DNA of 64,000 nucleotides from Haloarcula taiwanensis (GCA_002844335.1 CP019154.1:620001-684000), one strand, 5' to 3'; shown: positions 25,271 to 35,558, counted from the first letter of the stretch. Numbers and translations are program-made. Notes: generated by a model from the letters alone, not told the origin.

Positions 25271-27214
25271 CTACAGCCACTCTTCGAAGGCGTGGTGTTC
25301 ACGGGTCGCATTGATGTAGTCCCGCTGCATCGACGTGATGGCTGCCGAGAGGTCGTCGCCGTCGTCGAGAGACTCGCGAACGCGGGCGATCTTCCAGTCG
25401 CTCGGGGTCGTCCCGGCGTCGTATCGGGCTTCGATAGGCCCGAGGTACTCGTCAATGCGGGCCTCCGGGACGCCTTGCTCTGCCAGTCCCAGACGGGCGT
25501 ACTCGAAGACCTCGTCGTAGATGGCCGCGCGGTCGGCCGTCCGCTCGCCCTCGGCGGTCACCCACGACAGGTCGGCCTCGAAGCCGTCCTGTGCGGCGTT
25601 GTAGAAGCTCCGCCTGGCTTCCTGCCACGGTAGTTCCGCGGCGGGGTGGTCGGCGGCGACCAGCCCGCGGATGAGGCCGACCGTCAGCGCCTGCAGCCCG
25701 ATCATATCCTTGGCGTGGGGCTGGGTCGGGAGGGGACGGTACTCGATGCGGAGCGACTTTTCAGTGCTTGCTCCCTCGACCGGCGTTCCGCCGGCGACAC
25801 AGCGGAGCCAGCGCCAGTAGGTCCCGCGCTTGTGGTCGAACTCCCAGAACTCGTCTTCGAACGCCGCCCGGTCGTCGTCGTGCAGGAACTCGCGGAGGAA
25901 CGGCGCGAACAGGTCGTCGTCGACGACGCGGCCGACAACGTCCGTCGTATCGTCGAGGTCCCGTGGGACCCGGACCTTCGGGTTCTCACTGGTGTTGACA
26001 GACTGCTCGAAAGCCGCGATGCGGAGTTCGTGGTGGGTGTTCGCACAGAGCCACTCGCCGTCGGTGTCGCCGTACATATCTGCCGGGAGGAACGGCGAGT
26101 TCACCGATAGCGCAAGCAGCGGTCCGAGCGTCCGAATCGCGGCGTTGTAGTACTCGGGGAACGCCTCGGCGTCCGGAACCTGAAGGTGGGGCTGGATCGA
26201 GGTGGCCAGGGACTCGAACAGAATCGTTGGGAACGACCCGCTGTACCCCGGCACGTCGAACTCAATGGTGCCGCCGGCGTGGTCCAGCGCCTCGTTGTCC
26301 AGTGCCACGTATCTGGGGGCCTGCCGCATGTTGTCCGCGAGGACAACCCCGTCCCTCGTCTCGTGTGCCGAGAGGTACGCCTCGCTGCCCCCCTCGGGCG
26401 GGACGGTCCACATCGCATCAAGGACGAGTTCGCAGTTGTGTTTGCTCGCCTGCTGGCGGGCCTGTTTCGTCTGCATCTCTACCGCCGTCGTCTGGACCTC
26501 CATCCCGGTCTGGTCGAAGCTGTTTGGCTCGGTGTTGACCTCGGCGTTGTGCACGCCCAGTTCCTTGTTGGCCTCGCCCTCGAACACCACGTCGGGCAGG
26601 CGGGTCAGCCGTCCCTCCCAGTCCTCGGGGTCCATGTACGGCTCGTCGTCGTCCTCCTCGACGGACGACTCGACGGCCGGCTCGGCCTCCTCCTCTGGCG
26701 TCTCCGGTTCGTCCTCGGCCAGCGGACTGTCCGGGTCGATGTCGAGCGACGGCCCCTCTCCGGGGCCGAATGAATCCTCGGGCTCGTCAGCGGTTTCGGC
26801 AGCGTTCTGGTCCGATGGTTCGTTTCCAGCGGGTTCGAGAGAATCGCCCTCGTCTGGCGCAAGGGGCCCTCCGTCACCGTTTGGTTCCAGCGATGCGCCG
26901 CCGCCACCTTCTGGCTCTGCCGGCGCGTCGAGCGACCCGCTCCAGGCCGCTTCGCCCGATTCGCTCAGGTCGTCGTTCAGACCTGCTTCGGCGGTTTCCT
27001 CGCTATCCTCCGCATCGTCCGGTTCGGGCGGGTCCGGCTCCGCGTTGATGGCGTACAGTTCGATTTCCAGACCGACGGAGAACGCCTCGTTGTCGAACTC
27101 CCCGGCCTCGATGGCCCTCCGGAGCTGCATCGCCTGTTCGTCGACCCGTTCAGTGAACGCCGCGGCAGTCTCGTCAGCGAGCGACCGGGTCACTAGGTCG
27201 ACGATATCGTCCAT
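25271..27214 (-). CDS. GCS2-family (glutamate-cysteine ligase-like) protein with acidic insertion
   Basis: 647 residues. The catalytic core is split: it begins with the family signature FSVGLEIELYAIN (about 44-56), followed by a highly acidic, low-complexity insertion of about 135 residues (58-195), and resumes at RLTRLPDVVFEGEANKELG. Motifs VNTEPNS, YFRGG-like GWLCANTHHELR and SLRIEYRPLPTQPH show the GCS2 fold. Such ligases join glutamate to cysteine or a similar amine. A smaller second GCS2 gene lies at 39736. The role of this long version and whether it makes gamma-glutamylcysteine are open. The peroxiredoxin next door suggests a thiol link. Confidence 0.72.
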   Translation of the reverse strand: MDDIVDLVTRSLADETAAAFTERVDEQAMQLRRAIEAGEFDNEAFSVGLEIELYAINAEPDPPEPDDAEDSEETAEAGLNDDLSESGEAAWSGSLDAPAEPEGGGGASLEPNGDGGPLAPDEGDSLEPAGNEPSDQNAAETADEPEDSFGPGEGPSLDIDPDSPLAEDEPETPEEEAEPAVESSVEEDDDEPYMDPEDWEGRLTRLPDVVFEGEANKELGVHNAEVNTEPNSFDQTGMEVQTTAVEMQTKQARQQASKHNCELVLDAMWTVPPEGGSEAYLSAHETRDGVVLADNMRQAPRYVALDNEALDHAGGTIEFDVPGYSGSFPTILFESLATSIQPHLQVPDAEAFPEYYNAAIRTLGPLLALSVNSPFLPADMYGDTDGEWLCANTHHELRIAAFEQSVNTSENPKVRVPRDLDDTTDVVGRVVDDDLFAPFLREFLHDDDRAAFEDEFWEFDHKRGTYWRWLRCVAGGTPVEGASTEKSLRIEYRPLPTQPHAKDMIGLQALTVGLIRGLVAADHPAAELPWQEARRSFYNAAQDGFEADLSWVTAEGERTADRAAIYDEVFEYARLGLAEQGVPEARIDEYLGPIEARYDAGTTPSDWKIARVRESLDDGDDLSAAITSMQRDYINATREHHAFEEWL

Positions 27215-27271
27215 GCTCGGTACTGTGTGGGTTCTTCCACTATAAGTGACCCGTCGTTGTCCGACGGGGCG

Positions 27272-27784
27272 TTACTCGAAGAGGTCCTCGTGGCGGGCGG
27301 CGAGGTTGGCGTAATCGCCGGAGCTGAACGCCTCGAACACTTCGTTGGGGTCGATGGTGGTCTCGGACAGCGGTGTCACTGTGGCCGGGCTCCCGCGAAC
27401 AAAGGACTCTGCTGGAACCTCGTAGCCCGGCGGAACGACCGTTCCCATCGCGACGATAGAGCCCTCCCCGATGGTGGCGTCGCTAACCGTCGAATTGAAT
27501 CCGACGAGCGCCCCGTCCTTGACCGCTGCATCGTTGAGAACGGCCCCGTGGCCGACCATCACCTTCTCCCCGACGGTCGAGGCGTGGACAATGGCTCCGT
27601 CACCGATGGCCGATTCGCGGCCCACTTCGACGGGGGCCACGTCGCCGCGCAACACGACGCCGGGCCAGACGTTCGCGTTCGGGCCGACGGTGACATCTCC
27701 CACCAGCGTCGCCTCGCGGCTGACGTGGGCGTATCCGTGGATATCTGGCGTGGCTCCTTCGAAGGCGTACTCTCGGCTGTCCAT
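27272..27784 (-). CDS. gamma-class carbonic anhydrase-like hexapeptide protein
   Basis: 170 residues of left-handed beta helix with isoleucine/valine-rich hexapeptide repeats. Of the three expected zinc ligands His67 (DGAIVHAS) and His79 (VGHGAVL) are present, while the third position is Asn84 in AVLNDAA where active gamma carbonic anhydrases have His. Activity may therefore be lost or altered. A longer frame from 27889 adds basic residues that look like upstream DNA; MDSREYAFEG at 27784 is the start. It is followed by the GCS2 gene on the same strand with a 57-base gap. Confidence 0.8.
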   Translation of the reverse strand: MDSREYAFEGATPDIHGYAHVSREATLVGDVTVGPNANVWPGVVLRGDVAPVEVGRESAIGDGAIVHASTVGEKVMVGHGAVLNDAAVKDGALVGFNSTVSDATIGEGSIVAMGTVVPPGYEVPAESFVRGSPATVTPLSETTIDPNEVFEAFSSGDYANLAARHEDLFE

Positions 27785-27894
27785 ACTGCTACCATCGTGT
27801 CGGCCACTCGAAAAGATACCGGTCAGAACGGGGCGCACCGGTCGTATAGCCGCTGTCGAGCGCGTCCGTACCGCAACCGCCAGCCGCACCTGAG

Positions 27895-28326
27895 CTATTC
27901 GATGTGGACGACGAGGACGGGGACGGGCGCGCTCTCGACGACGCGCTCGGTAACGCTCCCGAGATTGGCGACCCGGTCTCGCCCGGTTCGACCGTGGGTC
28001 CCCATTACGATGAGGTCGATGTCCTCCTCTTCGGCGTAGTTGGTGATTGTCTTGTGAGGAATCCCTTCCGCCATGGTCGTGACGACCTCGACGCCGGCCT
28101 CCTCGCCGCCGACCACGATGTCGTCGAGCGCGACCTCGCCCTCTTCCTCCAGCGACTGACGAACCTCGTCCTGATTGGCCTTGTCGGCCGCGACGTACAG
28201 CCGTCTGTCCACGACGTACAGCCCATGGAGGGTCGCGTCGTTGTCGCGCGCGATGGAGGTGGCGTGTGCGAGCGTTTCAGCCGTTCCCGAACTCCCGTCT
28301 GTGGCTACGAGCACCGAATCGTACAT
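27895..28326 (-). CDS. universal stress protein (UspA family)
   Basis: 143 residues, the usual length for a single Usp domain. It starts MYDSVLVATDGS and contains the ATP-binding signature GTHGRTGRDRVANLGSVTERV near residue 115-135 (consensus GxxGxxG...S). Probably an ATP-binding stress protein in the cytoplasm. It is divergent from the conserved haloarchaeal gene at 28509, with an ACGGT-GAA-ACCGT palindrome at 28401-28413 between them. Confidence 0.85.
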   Translation of the reverse strand: MYDSVLVATDGSSGTAETLAHATSIARDNDATLHGLYVVDRRLYVAADKANQDEVRQSLEEEGEVALDDIVVGGEEAGVEVVTTMAEGIPHKTITNYAEEEDIDLIVMGTHGRTGRDRVANLGSVTERVVESAPVPVLVVHIE

Positions 28327-28508
28327 ATCCGGCTTCTCATGCGAACTGTGCCCACATAGTACTCCCTATCACACTGATACGAGCCGTGACTGTCCAACCG
28401 ACGGTGAAACCGTTTGATTCAGCTTCCGTCGTTCAGTGTATAACCGTTCTAACCATTATTTGTCAACAGGAATACTTTTGCCGGTTGCTGTCCATTCATT
28501 TCTATACG

Positions 28509-29075
28509 ATGCAGGGGAGCACGCAGCCAGACGGTACACGGGCAGAACTGTACGTTCGTTCACTACTGCCCGACGGGCACACGCAGCAACAGGCTGCGGT
28601 AATTGACCGGCTCCAGGGGCTGTCGGACGACGGTGTTCTGTCAGATATCACTGTTCAGGTCATTGGACGGCAGATACCGTCCACGCCAGCGGAGGCGCGG
28701 ACCGAACTCGGGCTGTTCGCACTCAACCGAGTTAGCGTCTTTCAGGAGTGGGCAAAACGCAACGAATGTTCACTCGAACCCGCGTTTCAGGTGCGCTCGG
28801 TAGACGCTGAAATATCGGGGGAGCAGTACCGGGCGCTCGTGTTTCCAGTCCAACTATTAGCCGAGTACGTCGGATCGAAACTCAGGTGCGTAACGCCGCA
28901 CACGGCCGACGGGGAGACCGTCACTGTAACGGACCGGCTCACAATGCTCGAAGGCGAGGAAGAACTGACGCTCTCACCGCTCGAACGGGCAAGCGCGGCA
29001 CGGCCACCAGCCCAGTCTGAGCTGCCAGCGGCCGACACTGCCGACGAGGATTCGGACCCGCCGTTACCAGAGTAA
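28509..29075 (+). CDS. conserved haloarchaeal protein, unknown function
   Basis: 188 residues. It begins [20 protein letters not shown]; residues 10-150 are a mixed alpha/beta domain, and the last 40 residues are a proline- and acid-rich tail. I recognise no family with confidence. The frame upstream to 28266 is not coding; the ATG at 28509 is preceded by AT-rich promoter sequence (ATTATTTG, about 55 bases upstream). It lies just before the threonyl-tRNA synthetase gene. Confidence 0.55.
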   Translation: MQGSTQPDGTRAELYVRSLLPDGHTQQQAAVIDRLQGLSDDGVLSDITVQVIGRQIPSTPAEARTELGLFALNRVSVFQEWAKRNECSLEPAFQVRSVDAEISGEQYRALVFPVQLLAEYVGSKLRCVTPHTADGETVTVTDRLTMLEGEEELTLSPLERASAARPPAQSELPAADTADEDSDPPLPE

Positions 29076-29133
29076 CGCCAGCATCGCCCGCGTCTCAATA
29101 CACTTATCCCCGGCCGCCGTCGTATCCTCGGAT

Positions 29134-31062
29134 ATGAGTACGGTCACGGTCACGCTGCCCGACGGGACTCCCTTAGAGGTCGAGCGCGGCAGCACGGTCG
29201 AGGATGTCGCCTACGAAATCGGGCCAGGGCTAGGTGACGACACGGTCGCCGGCGTCGTCGATGGCGACCTTGTCGACAAACACGCGCCGCTGACAGACGA
29301 TGTCAGGCTCGAAATCGTCACCGAGAGCAGTGACGAGTACCTCGACGTGCTTCGTCACTCGGCCGCTCACGTCTTCGCGCAGGCCCTGCAGCGCCTCCAC
29401 CCTGACGCGAAGCTCACAATCGGGCCGTGGACCGACAACGGGTTCTACTACGACATCACCGGCGTCGACATCGACGAAGACGATCTTGAAGCCATCGAGG
29501 CCGAAGCCGAGGAGATCATCGAGGAGGACCTCGACATCGAGCGCGAACTCGTCGACCGCGACGAGGCCTTCGAACGCTACGAGGACAACCCGTTCAAGCA
29601 GGACATCCTCGAAACCGAGGCCGCGGACGACGAGGAAGTCTCGTTCTACACGCAGGGCGAGTTCGAAGACCTCTGTCAGGGCCCCCACGTCGAATCGACC
29701 GGTGAAATCGGCGGTTTCGCCCTGCTGGAAATCTCGGCGGCCTTCTGGCGCGGCGAGGAGGACAACGAGACGCTGACCCGCGTGTACGGAACCGCCTTCC
29801 CGACAGAGGACGCGCTCGACGAGTTCCTCGAACAACGCCGCAAGGCCGAGGAACGGGATCACCGCAAGATCGGCCAGGAGATGGACCTGTTCTCCATCGA
29901 CGAGACGACCGGGCCGGGCCTGCCGCTGTACGAGCCAAACGGCAAGAAAATCCTCAACGAACTCTCCGAGTACGTCGCCGGGCTGAACCGCGACGCGGGC
30001 TACGACGAGGTCGAGACGCCCCACGTCTTCCGCACCGAGCTGTGGAAGAAGTCGGGCCACTACGAGAACTACGTCGACGACATGTTCCTGCTCGACGTCA
30101 ACGACGAGGAGTACGGCCTGAAGCCGATGAACTGCCCGGGCCACGCCACCATCTTCGAGCAGAACTCCTGGAGCTACCGCGACCTGCCGGTGCGGTACTT
30201 CGAGGACGGGAAGGTGTACCGCAAGGAGCAACGCGGCGAACTCTCCGGGCTCTCCCGGACGTGGGCGTTCACCATCGACGACGGCCACCTGTTCGTCCGC
30301 CCGGACCAGATCGAGGAGGAGGTGCTGGCGACGGTCGACATCATCCTCGACACGCTTGACACGTTCAACCTCGACTACACCGTCCAGTTCGCCACCCGGC
30401 CGGAGAAGTCCGTCGGCGGCGACGAAATCTGGGAGAAAGCCGAGTCCCAGCTGGAGTCGGTCCTTGACGAGCAGGACATCGACTACGTCGTCGAAGAAGG
30501 CGACGGCGCGTTCTACGGCCCGAAGATCGACTTCGCCTTCGAGGACGCGCTCGGACGGCACTGGGACGGCCCGACCGTCCAGCTGGATTTCAACATGCCC
30601 GAGCGGTTCGACCTCTCCTACACCGGCGAGGACAACGAGGAGCACCGCCCGGTGATGATCCACCGCGCGCTGTATGGCTCCTACGAGCGGTTCTTCATGG
30701 TGCTGACCGAACACTACAACGGGAAGTTCCCGCCGTGGCTCGCCCCCGAGCAGATCCGCCTGCTGCCGGTCAGTGACGACAACATCGCCTACTGCGAGGA
30801 GATTCAGGACGAACTTGAGGACTTCCGTGTCACCATCGAGGACCGCTCCTGGACCGTCGGCAAGAAGATACAGCAGGCCCACGACGACCGCGTCCCGTAT
30901 ATGTGCGTCATCGGCGACAACGAGGAGGAAGCCGGGACCATCTCGGTCAGGGACCGCAAGGAACGCGAAGAGAAAGACATCGACATCGCCGCGTTCCGCG
31001 ACCACCTCGAAACCGAAGTCGAGCAACAGCGGACCGCCGTGACGTTCCTCGCCGGCCGATAG
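29134..31062 (+). CDS. thrS: threonyl-tRNA synthetase (bacterial-type, full length)
   Basis: 642 residues. Domain order: TGS (1-62), the N2 editing domain with HSAAH (about 76-80) and the CQGPH motif (near 183-187), catalytic class II core with motif 2 [15 protein letters not shown], and C-terminal anticodon-binding domain (about 540-642). It charges tRNA(Thr) and edits mis-charged serine. The presence of the N2 domain, in place of the archaeal-type editing domain, marks it as bacterial-type, as is usual in haloarchaea. ATG at 29134 follows a TATA-like box. Catalytic zinc ligands (Cys, His, His) appear in MNCPGH and HRAL segments. Confidence 0.95.
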   Translation: MSTVTVTLPDGTPLEVERGSTVEDVAYEIGPGLGDDTVAGVVDGDLVDKHAPLTDDVRLEIVTESSDEYLDVLRHSAAHVFAQALQRLHPDAKLTIGPWTDNGFYYDITGVDIDEDDLEAIEAEAEEIIEEDLDIERELVDRDEAFERYEDNPFKQDILETEAADDEEVSFYTQGEFEDLCQGPHVESTGEIGGFALLEISAAFWRGEEDNETLTRVYGTAFPTEDALDEFLEQRRKAEERDHRKIGQEMDLFSIDETTGPGLPLYEPNGKKILNELSEYVAGLNRDAGYDEVETPHVFRTELWKKSGHYENYVDDMFLLDVNDEEYGLKPMNCPGHATIFEQNSWSYRDLPVRYFEDGKVYRKEQRGELSGLSRTWAFTIDDGHLFVRPDQIEEEVLATVDIILDTLDTFNLDYTVQFATRPEKSVGGDEIWEKAESQLESVLDEQDIDYVVEEGDGAFYGPKIDFAFEDALGRHWDGPTVQLDFNMPERFDLSYTGEDNEEHRPVMIHRALYGSYERFFMVLTEHYNGKFPPWLAPEQIRLLPVSDDNIAYCEEIQDELEDFRVTIEDRSWTVGKKIQQAHDDRVPYMCVIGDNEEEAGTISVRDRKEREEKDIDIAAFRDHLETEVEQQRTAVTFLAGR

Positions 31063-31157
31063 CTGCTGTTTGTTCGGCCGATTCTCGCTGCCGCTGTATT
31101 GGCACTCCGGAATGCGCCGGGCGCGCCCTTTTATCCCCAGCGGGCGAGCCGACCTGT

Positions 31158-32198
31158 ATGACCACCGACAGCGGGGAGTCGAGCGACACCATGCGGGAGC
31201 GCGCCGCGGGCGACACCCGACTCCTCTGGCTCCTCCTCGATGCGGACCGCTGGCTCGTCACCGCCCTCCTCTCGGGCGTTCTGTTCTGTGGCATTCTCGC
31301 GGTCGGCCTCCTCCACCCCACGCCGGCCCTGGCGCTGCTGACCCGCGGCGACCCGGTGGAAACGCTGTTCCAGGCGCTGATTACGGGGACGATAACCGCA
31401 GTTACGCTGGTCCTGACGCTGAGCCAGCTCGTCCTGTCACAGGAACTCGGCGCGGCCGGCGACCAGCGCGAGCGGATGGACGGGGCGATGCAGTTCCGCG
31501 CGGACGTGGCCGACGCCGTCGACGCTCAGGTCAGTCCCGCGGAGCCCTCGGCGTTCCTCCGGTCGCTGGTCCGCGGGACCGCCGAGCGGGCCGAAACAGC
31601 CCGGGACGCCGTCGACGACACCGCGCTCGACGACGACCTGACGGCGCTGCTGTCGACGTATCTGGAGGACGTGACGAGCAACGCCGACAGGGTCACCGAC
31701 CAGCTCGAAGGCGGGACCTTCGGGGAGTTCGACGTCATCAAGGCCGCCCTGAACTACAACTACTCCTGGAAACTGTACGTCGGCCGGCGCATCAGGGAGA
31801 CCTACGCCGAGGAACTCACCGACGACATCGACGACTCGCTGGCGGAACTCGTCGAGACGCTCGAACTGTTCGGCCCGGCCCGGGAGCACTTCAAGACGCT
31901 GTACTTCCAGTGGGAGCTGTCGAACCTCTCCCGGACGCTGCTGTACGTCGCGGTTCCGGCGCTCACCGTCGCGGTCACGTCGCTGCTGTTCCTCGATACG
32001 CAGGACTTCGTCGGCCTCACGGCCGGCGTGCCCGACGTGCTGTGGCTCGTCGCCGTGGCGACGACGGCGGCGGTCCTGCCCTTCACCGTCCTGCTGTCGT
32101 ACATCCTCCGCATCGTCACGATAACCAAGCGGACCCTCGCTATCGGCCCGTTCATCCTCCGGGAGACTGACCGGAGCGCCGACGTCGACTGGGACTGA
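31158..32198 (+). CDS. haloarchaeal membrane protein with central soluble domain
   Basis: 346 residues. Two transmembrane helices (about 32-52 and 70-92) are followed by an acidic soluble region (about 100-250) and two more helices (about 260-310). No known domain. The start is the ATG at 31158; the larger frame from 30903 overlaps thrS. A pattern of two helices, a helical cytoplasmic domain and two helices occurs in several haloarchaeal proteins of unknown role. Confidence 0.6.
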   Translation: MTTDSGESSDTMRERAAGDTRLLWLLLDADRWLVTALLSGVLFCGILAVGLLHPTPALALLTRGDPVETLFQALITGTITAVTLVLTLSQLVLSQELGAAGDQRERMDGAMQFRADVADAVDAQVSPAEPSAFLRSLVRGTAERAETARDAVDDTALDDDLTALLSTYLEDVTSNADRVTDQLEGGTFGEFDVIKAALNYNYSWKLYVGRRIRETYAEELTDDIDDSLAELVETLELFGPAREHFKTLYFQWELSNLSRTLLYVAVPALTVAVTSLLFLDTQDFVGLTAGVPDVLWLVAVATTAAVLPFTVLLSYILRIVTITKRTLAIGPFILRETDRSADVDWD

Positions 32199-32247
32199 CG
32201 GCGACACATCACCACGGTATAAGTGCCGCTCCGGACTCGGTAGTAGT

Positions 32248-33150
32248 ATGCAGATTGGCTCGCGCCGGTGTATCCTCAACCCCGTCAGCGGCGACGGCGA
32301 GCACGCCGACTACGTTCCGCGGCTGCTGGAAGCACGCGGGTTCGAGGTGTACGAGACGGCGGCTCCGGGCGACGCCGTCGCGTTCGGCCGCGAGGCGGGC
32401 CGGGCCGAGGCTTCCGAGGTCGCCGTCTGTGGCGGCGACGGGACGGTAAACGAGGTCGTCCGCGGCCTCGACGACGCCGGCCACCTCTCGGACGTGACGC
32501 TGAGCGTCGTCCCGGCCGGGACCGCGAACCTTCTGGCCGGGAACGTCGGCATCAGGGACATCGAACACGGCGTCGAAATCGCCGACACCGGAACGAAGCG
32601 GACCGTGGACGTGGGCGTCGCTGGCGGCGAGCCGTTCCTCGTCTCCTGTATCGCGGGCCTCCCAGCCGACGCCAGCGTTTCGACCCCGGGCGACCTCAAA
32701 GAACGGTTCGGCACGCTGGCGTTTCTGCTCACCGGCGCACAGGAGGCGCTGCGTTTCGACGGGCTCGACATCACTATCGCGGCTGTCGGCAAAGACGGGC
32801 CGTTCACCTGGTCCGGCGAGGCCACGTGCCTGCTGGTGGGCAACGCCCGCAAGTTCGTCGCCGAAGGCGGGCAGGCGAACATGGAAGACGGCCTGCTCGA
32901 CGTGGCTATCGTCGAACAGATGCCGACGGGGAATCTCGTCGCGGAGGCTATCGGCCAGCGACTACTGGCACTTGATACCGACGGTGTAACCCACGTCCGA
33001 GCGGACGAGATCACCGTCGACGGACACGGTGAGACACTCACCTTCAGCCGCGACGGCGAACTCAGCACCCACGAGACGCTGTCGCTGTCGGTGCGCACGC
33101 AGTCGCTCACGCTCCGCGTAGGACCGGGATACGAGCCGAACCCGGAGTGA
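32248..33150 (+). CDS. diacylglycerol kinase-family lipid kinase
   Basis: 300 residues of the DAGK_cat / YegS fold. The nucleotide-binding motif VCGGDGTVNEVV lies near 61-72, with VVPAGTANLLAGNVG following; the C-terminal half is the beta-sandwich domain. Bacterial and archaeal members phosphorylate lipids such as diacylglycerol or sphingosine; in archaea an archaeal lipid alcohol is plausible. ATG at 32248 is 49 bases after the previous stop. Confidence 0.82.
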   Translation: MQIGSRRCILNPVSGDGEHADYVPRLLEARGFEVYETAAPGDAVAFGREAGRAEASEVAVCGGDGTVNEVVRGLDDAGHLSDVTLSVVPAGTANLLAGNVGIRDIEHGVEIADTGTKRTVDVGVAGGEPFLVSCIAGLPADASVSTPGDLKERFGTLAFLLTGAQEALRFDGLDITIAAVGKDGPFTWSGEATCLLVGNARKFVAEGGQANMEDGLLDVAIVEQMPTGNLVAEAIGQRLLALDTDGVTHVRADEITVDGHGETLTFSRDGELSTHETLSLSVRTQSLTLRVGPGYEPNPE

Positions 33151-33237
33151 CGGCTTGGACCGACGGTCAGCGGTTCCGCGCCCGAAACCCCGGCGGCGTC
33201 CCGGACGCCTTTGTCACCGTCCGTCGAGAGAGGTGGT

Positions 33238-34044
33238 ATGGCCCCGCTCTCGACGGGCGCGCTCGTGGTATTCGCGCTCGTCGCCGCTGCGCTGGCGCTG
33301 TTCGTCACCGAATGGCTCCCGCCGGACATGACCGCCGTCGCCGTCCTCGTCGCCCTGGTCGTGCTGGAACCGTACACCGGCGTCCCGGCACGGACAGCCA
33401 TCGACGGGTTCGCCAGCCCGGCGGTGGTCACTATCGTCGCGATGTACATCCTCAGCGCCGGCGTCGAATCGGCTGGCGTCGTCGACTGGCTGGCCGGGCG
33501 ACTCGCGGCGCTGGACCTGCTTCCCATCTACATCGCCGCGCTGGGCGGCCTCGTCGCCACGGTGGCGACGGGCACGCTGAGCGCGTCGCAGGCCTACGAC
33601 GCGGTGAGCTGGAACGTCGTGTTCCTGCTCGCCGGCCTGCTCCCGCTGGGGCAGGCGATGCAGGCCACAGGCGGGGCCGCGTTCGTCGGCGCGCTCCTCG
33701 TCGACGCCGCCGGGGTCCTTCCGCCGCTTGCGCTGCTGGCGCTGGTGTACCTCCTCACGGCCGTCCTCGCCAGCGTTATTACTCCGCCCGCAACCGTCGT
33801 GCTGATGATTCCGATTGCCGTCGCCACCGCCGCCGAGATCGGCGTTTCCGGGTTCCCGTTTCTCGTTGTCGTCACGTTCGCGGTCGCGACGGCCTTCCTG
33901 ACTCCCATTGGATACCAGACGAACCTGATGGTCTATGGTCCCGGCGGCTACCGCTTCACCGACTTCGCACGCGTCGGCGGACCGCTCCAGCTGCTTCCGT
34001 GTGCCGTGACGACGCTCTCGGTGTCGGTTGTCTGGCCGCTGTAA
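33238..34044 (+). CDS. shortened SLC13/CitMHS-type transporter
   Basis: 268 residues of hydrophobic helices. Full-length haloarchaeal relatives have about 600: two half-domains joined by two TrkA-C domains. Here the N-terminal part (to about residue 87, GVVDWLAGRLAALDLLP) is fused directly to the second-half segment VSWNVVFLLAGLLPLGQAM. About 300 residues are missing in frame. The second signature, usually SNNASVVLM, reads ITPPATVVLMIPI, so the Asn-Asn pair is replaced. It may not transport anions as its parents do. Start at ATG 33238; a TTG 27 bases upstream is less likely. Confidence 0.68.
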   Translation: MAPLSTGALVVFALVAAALALFVTEWLPPDMTAVAVLVALVVLEPYTGVPARTAIDGFASPAVVTIVAMYILSAGVESAGVVDWLAGRLAALDLLPIYIAALGGLVATVATGTLSASQAYDAVSWNVVFLLAGLLPLGQAMQATGGAAFVGALLVDAAGVLPPLALLALVYLLTAVLASVITPPATVVLMIPIAVATAAEIGVSGFPFLVVVTFAVATAFLTPIGYQTNLMVYGPGGYRFTDFARVGGPLQLLPCAVTTLSVSVVWPL

Positions 34045-34061
34045 AGTTCCGGGCCGCCGCG

Positions 34062-34904
34062 TTACTGCTCGTCCTCTTTCAGCTCGTCAAGCTCCGACTC
34101 GACCTCGCTCTCGTCGACGTCGACCTGCGTACTCTCGTCGGCGAGTTCCTGCTCCAGTTCGGCCTCGGAGACGTCCGCGTCGGTCGACCCGCTATCGCCG
34201 TCCTCGGCTTTCCCCATCTCGGCTTTCAGCGTGTCGAGTTCGGCGTCGACTGAGCCTTTCTGTCGGACTTCCTCAAGCTCCCGCTCCAGCGAACTCTCAT
34301 CCGATATCTGACTTTCGAGGACGCCGTCCTCGCGGAGTTCGTCCATCGCCTGCGAGCGGGCTTCCATGTCCTCGGTGCGTTCCTCCGCACGCTCGATAGC
34401 CTGATTGATGTCCTGCATCTCGTCGCCCGCGCCGGTCATTGCCTCGTTGACGCGCGCCGACGCCTTGGCGGCCTCGTGGCGGGCCTTCATCGTCTCCTTC
34501 TTTGTGCGGAACTGCTCGATCTGTTTCTGGAGCTCGTCTTTCTGCTCGACCAGCTGGTCCTGTTGGTTCTGCAAGTCCTGTATCTGGCCTTCCAGATCCT
34601 CTATCTGGCTCATTTTCTGCTTTTTCTTTTCCAGCGCCTGACGAGCGAGGTCTTCACGGTCCTGCTCGACGGCTTGACGCGCCTGTTCGTTGTGCTTCTC
34701 GACGTTTTCTTCGAGGCGGCGCTTCTGGATCTCCAGTCGCTTCTTCTGGGTCGTCAGGTCCGCGATGCCCTGTTTGACATCCTGCAGTTCGTCACGCAAC
34801 TGCTCGTAGCTGTAATCGAGGGTCTCTGTCGGGTCCTCCGCTCGGTTCAGGACGGCGTTGAGTTTCGAGCGGATGACGTACGACGCGCGCGAGAGGATTC
34901 CCAT
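34062..34904 (-). CDS. PspA/IM30 (Vipp1)-family protein
   Basis: 280 residues, almost entirely helical and charged. The N-terminus MGILSRASYVIRSKLNAVLN is the amphipathic membrane-binding helix, followed by a long coiled coil to about 190 (LTTQKKRLEIQKRRLEEN) and a shorter helix. The last 70 residues are acidic. PspA/Vipp1 proteins form ESCRT-III-like polymers that protect or remodel membranes. The ATG at 34904 is the clear start. Confidence 0.88.
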   Translation of the reverse strand: MGILSRASYVIRSKLNAVLNRAEDPTETLDYSYEQLRDELQDVKQGIADLTTQKKRLEIQKRRLEENVEKHNEQARQAVEQDREDLARQALEKKKQKMSQIEDLEGQIQDLQNQQDQLVEQKDELQKQIEQFRTKKETMKARHEAAKASARVNEAMTGAGDEMQDINQAIERAEERTEDMEARSQAMDELREDGVLESQISDESSLERELEEVRQKGSVDAELDTLKAEMGKAEDGDSGSTDADVSEAELEQELADESTQVDVDESEVESELDELKEDEQ

Positions 34905-34964
34905 GTATGCGCATTGGTCTCTCCAACCTTAAATTTCTTACAGAGGGCTGGCGAGTGAACACGT

Positions 34965-35558
34965 ATGACTACCGTCGGGATTCCGGGCGGGCGAGACGTC
35001 ACCGCGACGCTCGACCGACCCGGGTCGGACGCTATCGTCGTTGCGTGCCCGCCCCATCCACAGTACGGCGGTAAGCGGTCGGACACGCGCCTGAACGCGG
35101 TCAGCGACGCACTGGCCCCCGATGTCGGCTGTCTCCGCTTCGACTACGGCGCGTGGGACGAGGGCCGCGGCGAACGGGTCGACGCCGAGAACGCGCTGGC
35201 GTGGGCGAGCGAGCGGGCCGACGCTGTCGGCCTGTTTGGCTACAGTTTCGGCGCAGCTGTGGCGCTCTGTGCGGCCGCCGAACTCGATAGCGAGTCCGAG
35301 CCGTCGGTCTTCTCCGTCCTCGCCCCGCCGGCCGGACTGACCGCCCATCTCGATGCTGTCGCCGCGCTCGACGCTATCGACTGCCCGGTACAGGTCGTGG
35401 TCGGCGAGCGCGACGACACTGTGGACTGGGAGCCGGTCGTCGACCGGGCCACCGAACTGGGACAGGCCGTCGAGCGTCTGCCGGCCGATCATCACTTCGT
35501 CGGCCAGAGCGGCCGTGTCGGTGAGACTGTTGGGCCGTTTCTCCGTGGCCATCTGTAG
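34965..35558 (+). CDS. alpha/beta hydrolase
   Basis: 197 residues. The nucleophile elbow is LFGYSFGAA with Ser94; a likely acid is in GERDDTVDW (Asp150 or Asp151), and the histidine in ADHHFVG (His176 or His177). It is short compared with the usual 250-300 residues because the cap is minimal. It resembles the DLH-like serine hydrolases; the substrate is unknown. Divergent from pspA. Confidence 0.8.
   Translation: MTTVGIPGGRDVTATLDRPGSDAIVVACPPHPQYGGKRSDTRLNAVSDALAPDVGCLRFDYGAWDEGRGERVDAENALAWASERADAVGLFGYSFGAAVALCAAAELDSESEPSVFSVLAPPAGLTAHLDAVAALDAIDCPVQVVVGERDDTVDWEPVVDRATELGQAVERLPADHHFVGQSGRVGETVGPFLRGHL

Noticed and set aside
29230..31026. 598-residue reverse-strand frame across thrS
   Set aside because: Antisense shadow typical of high-GC DNA; thrS is certain on the plus strand.
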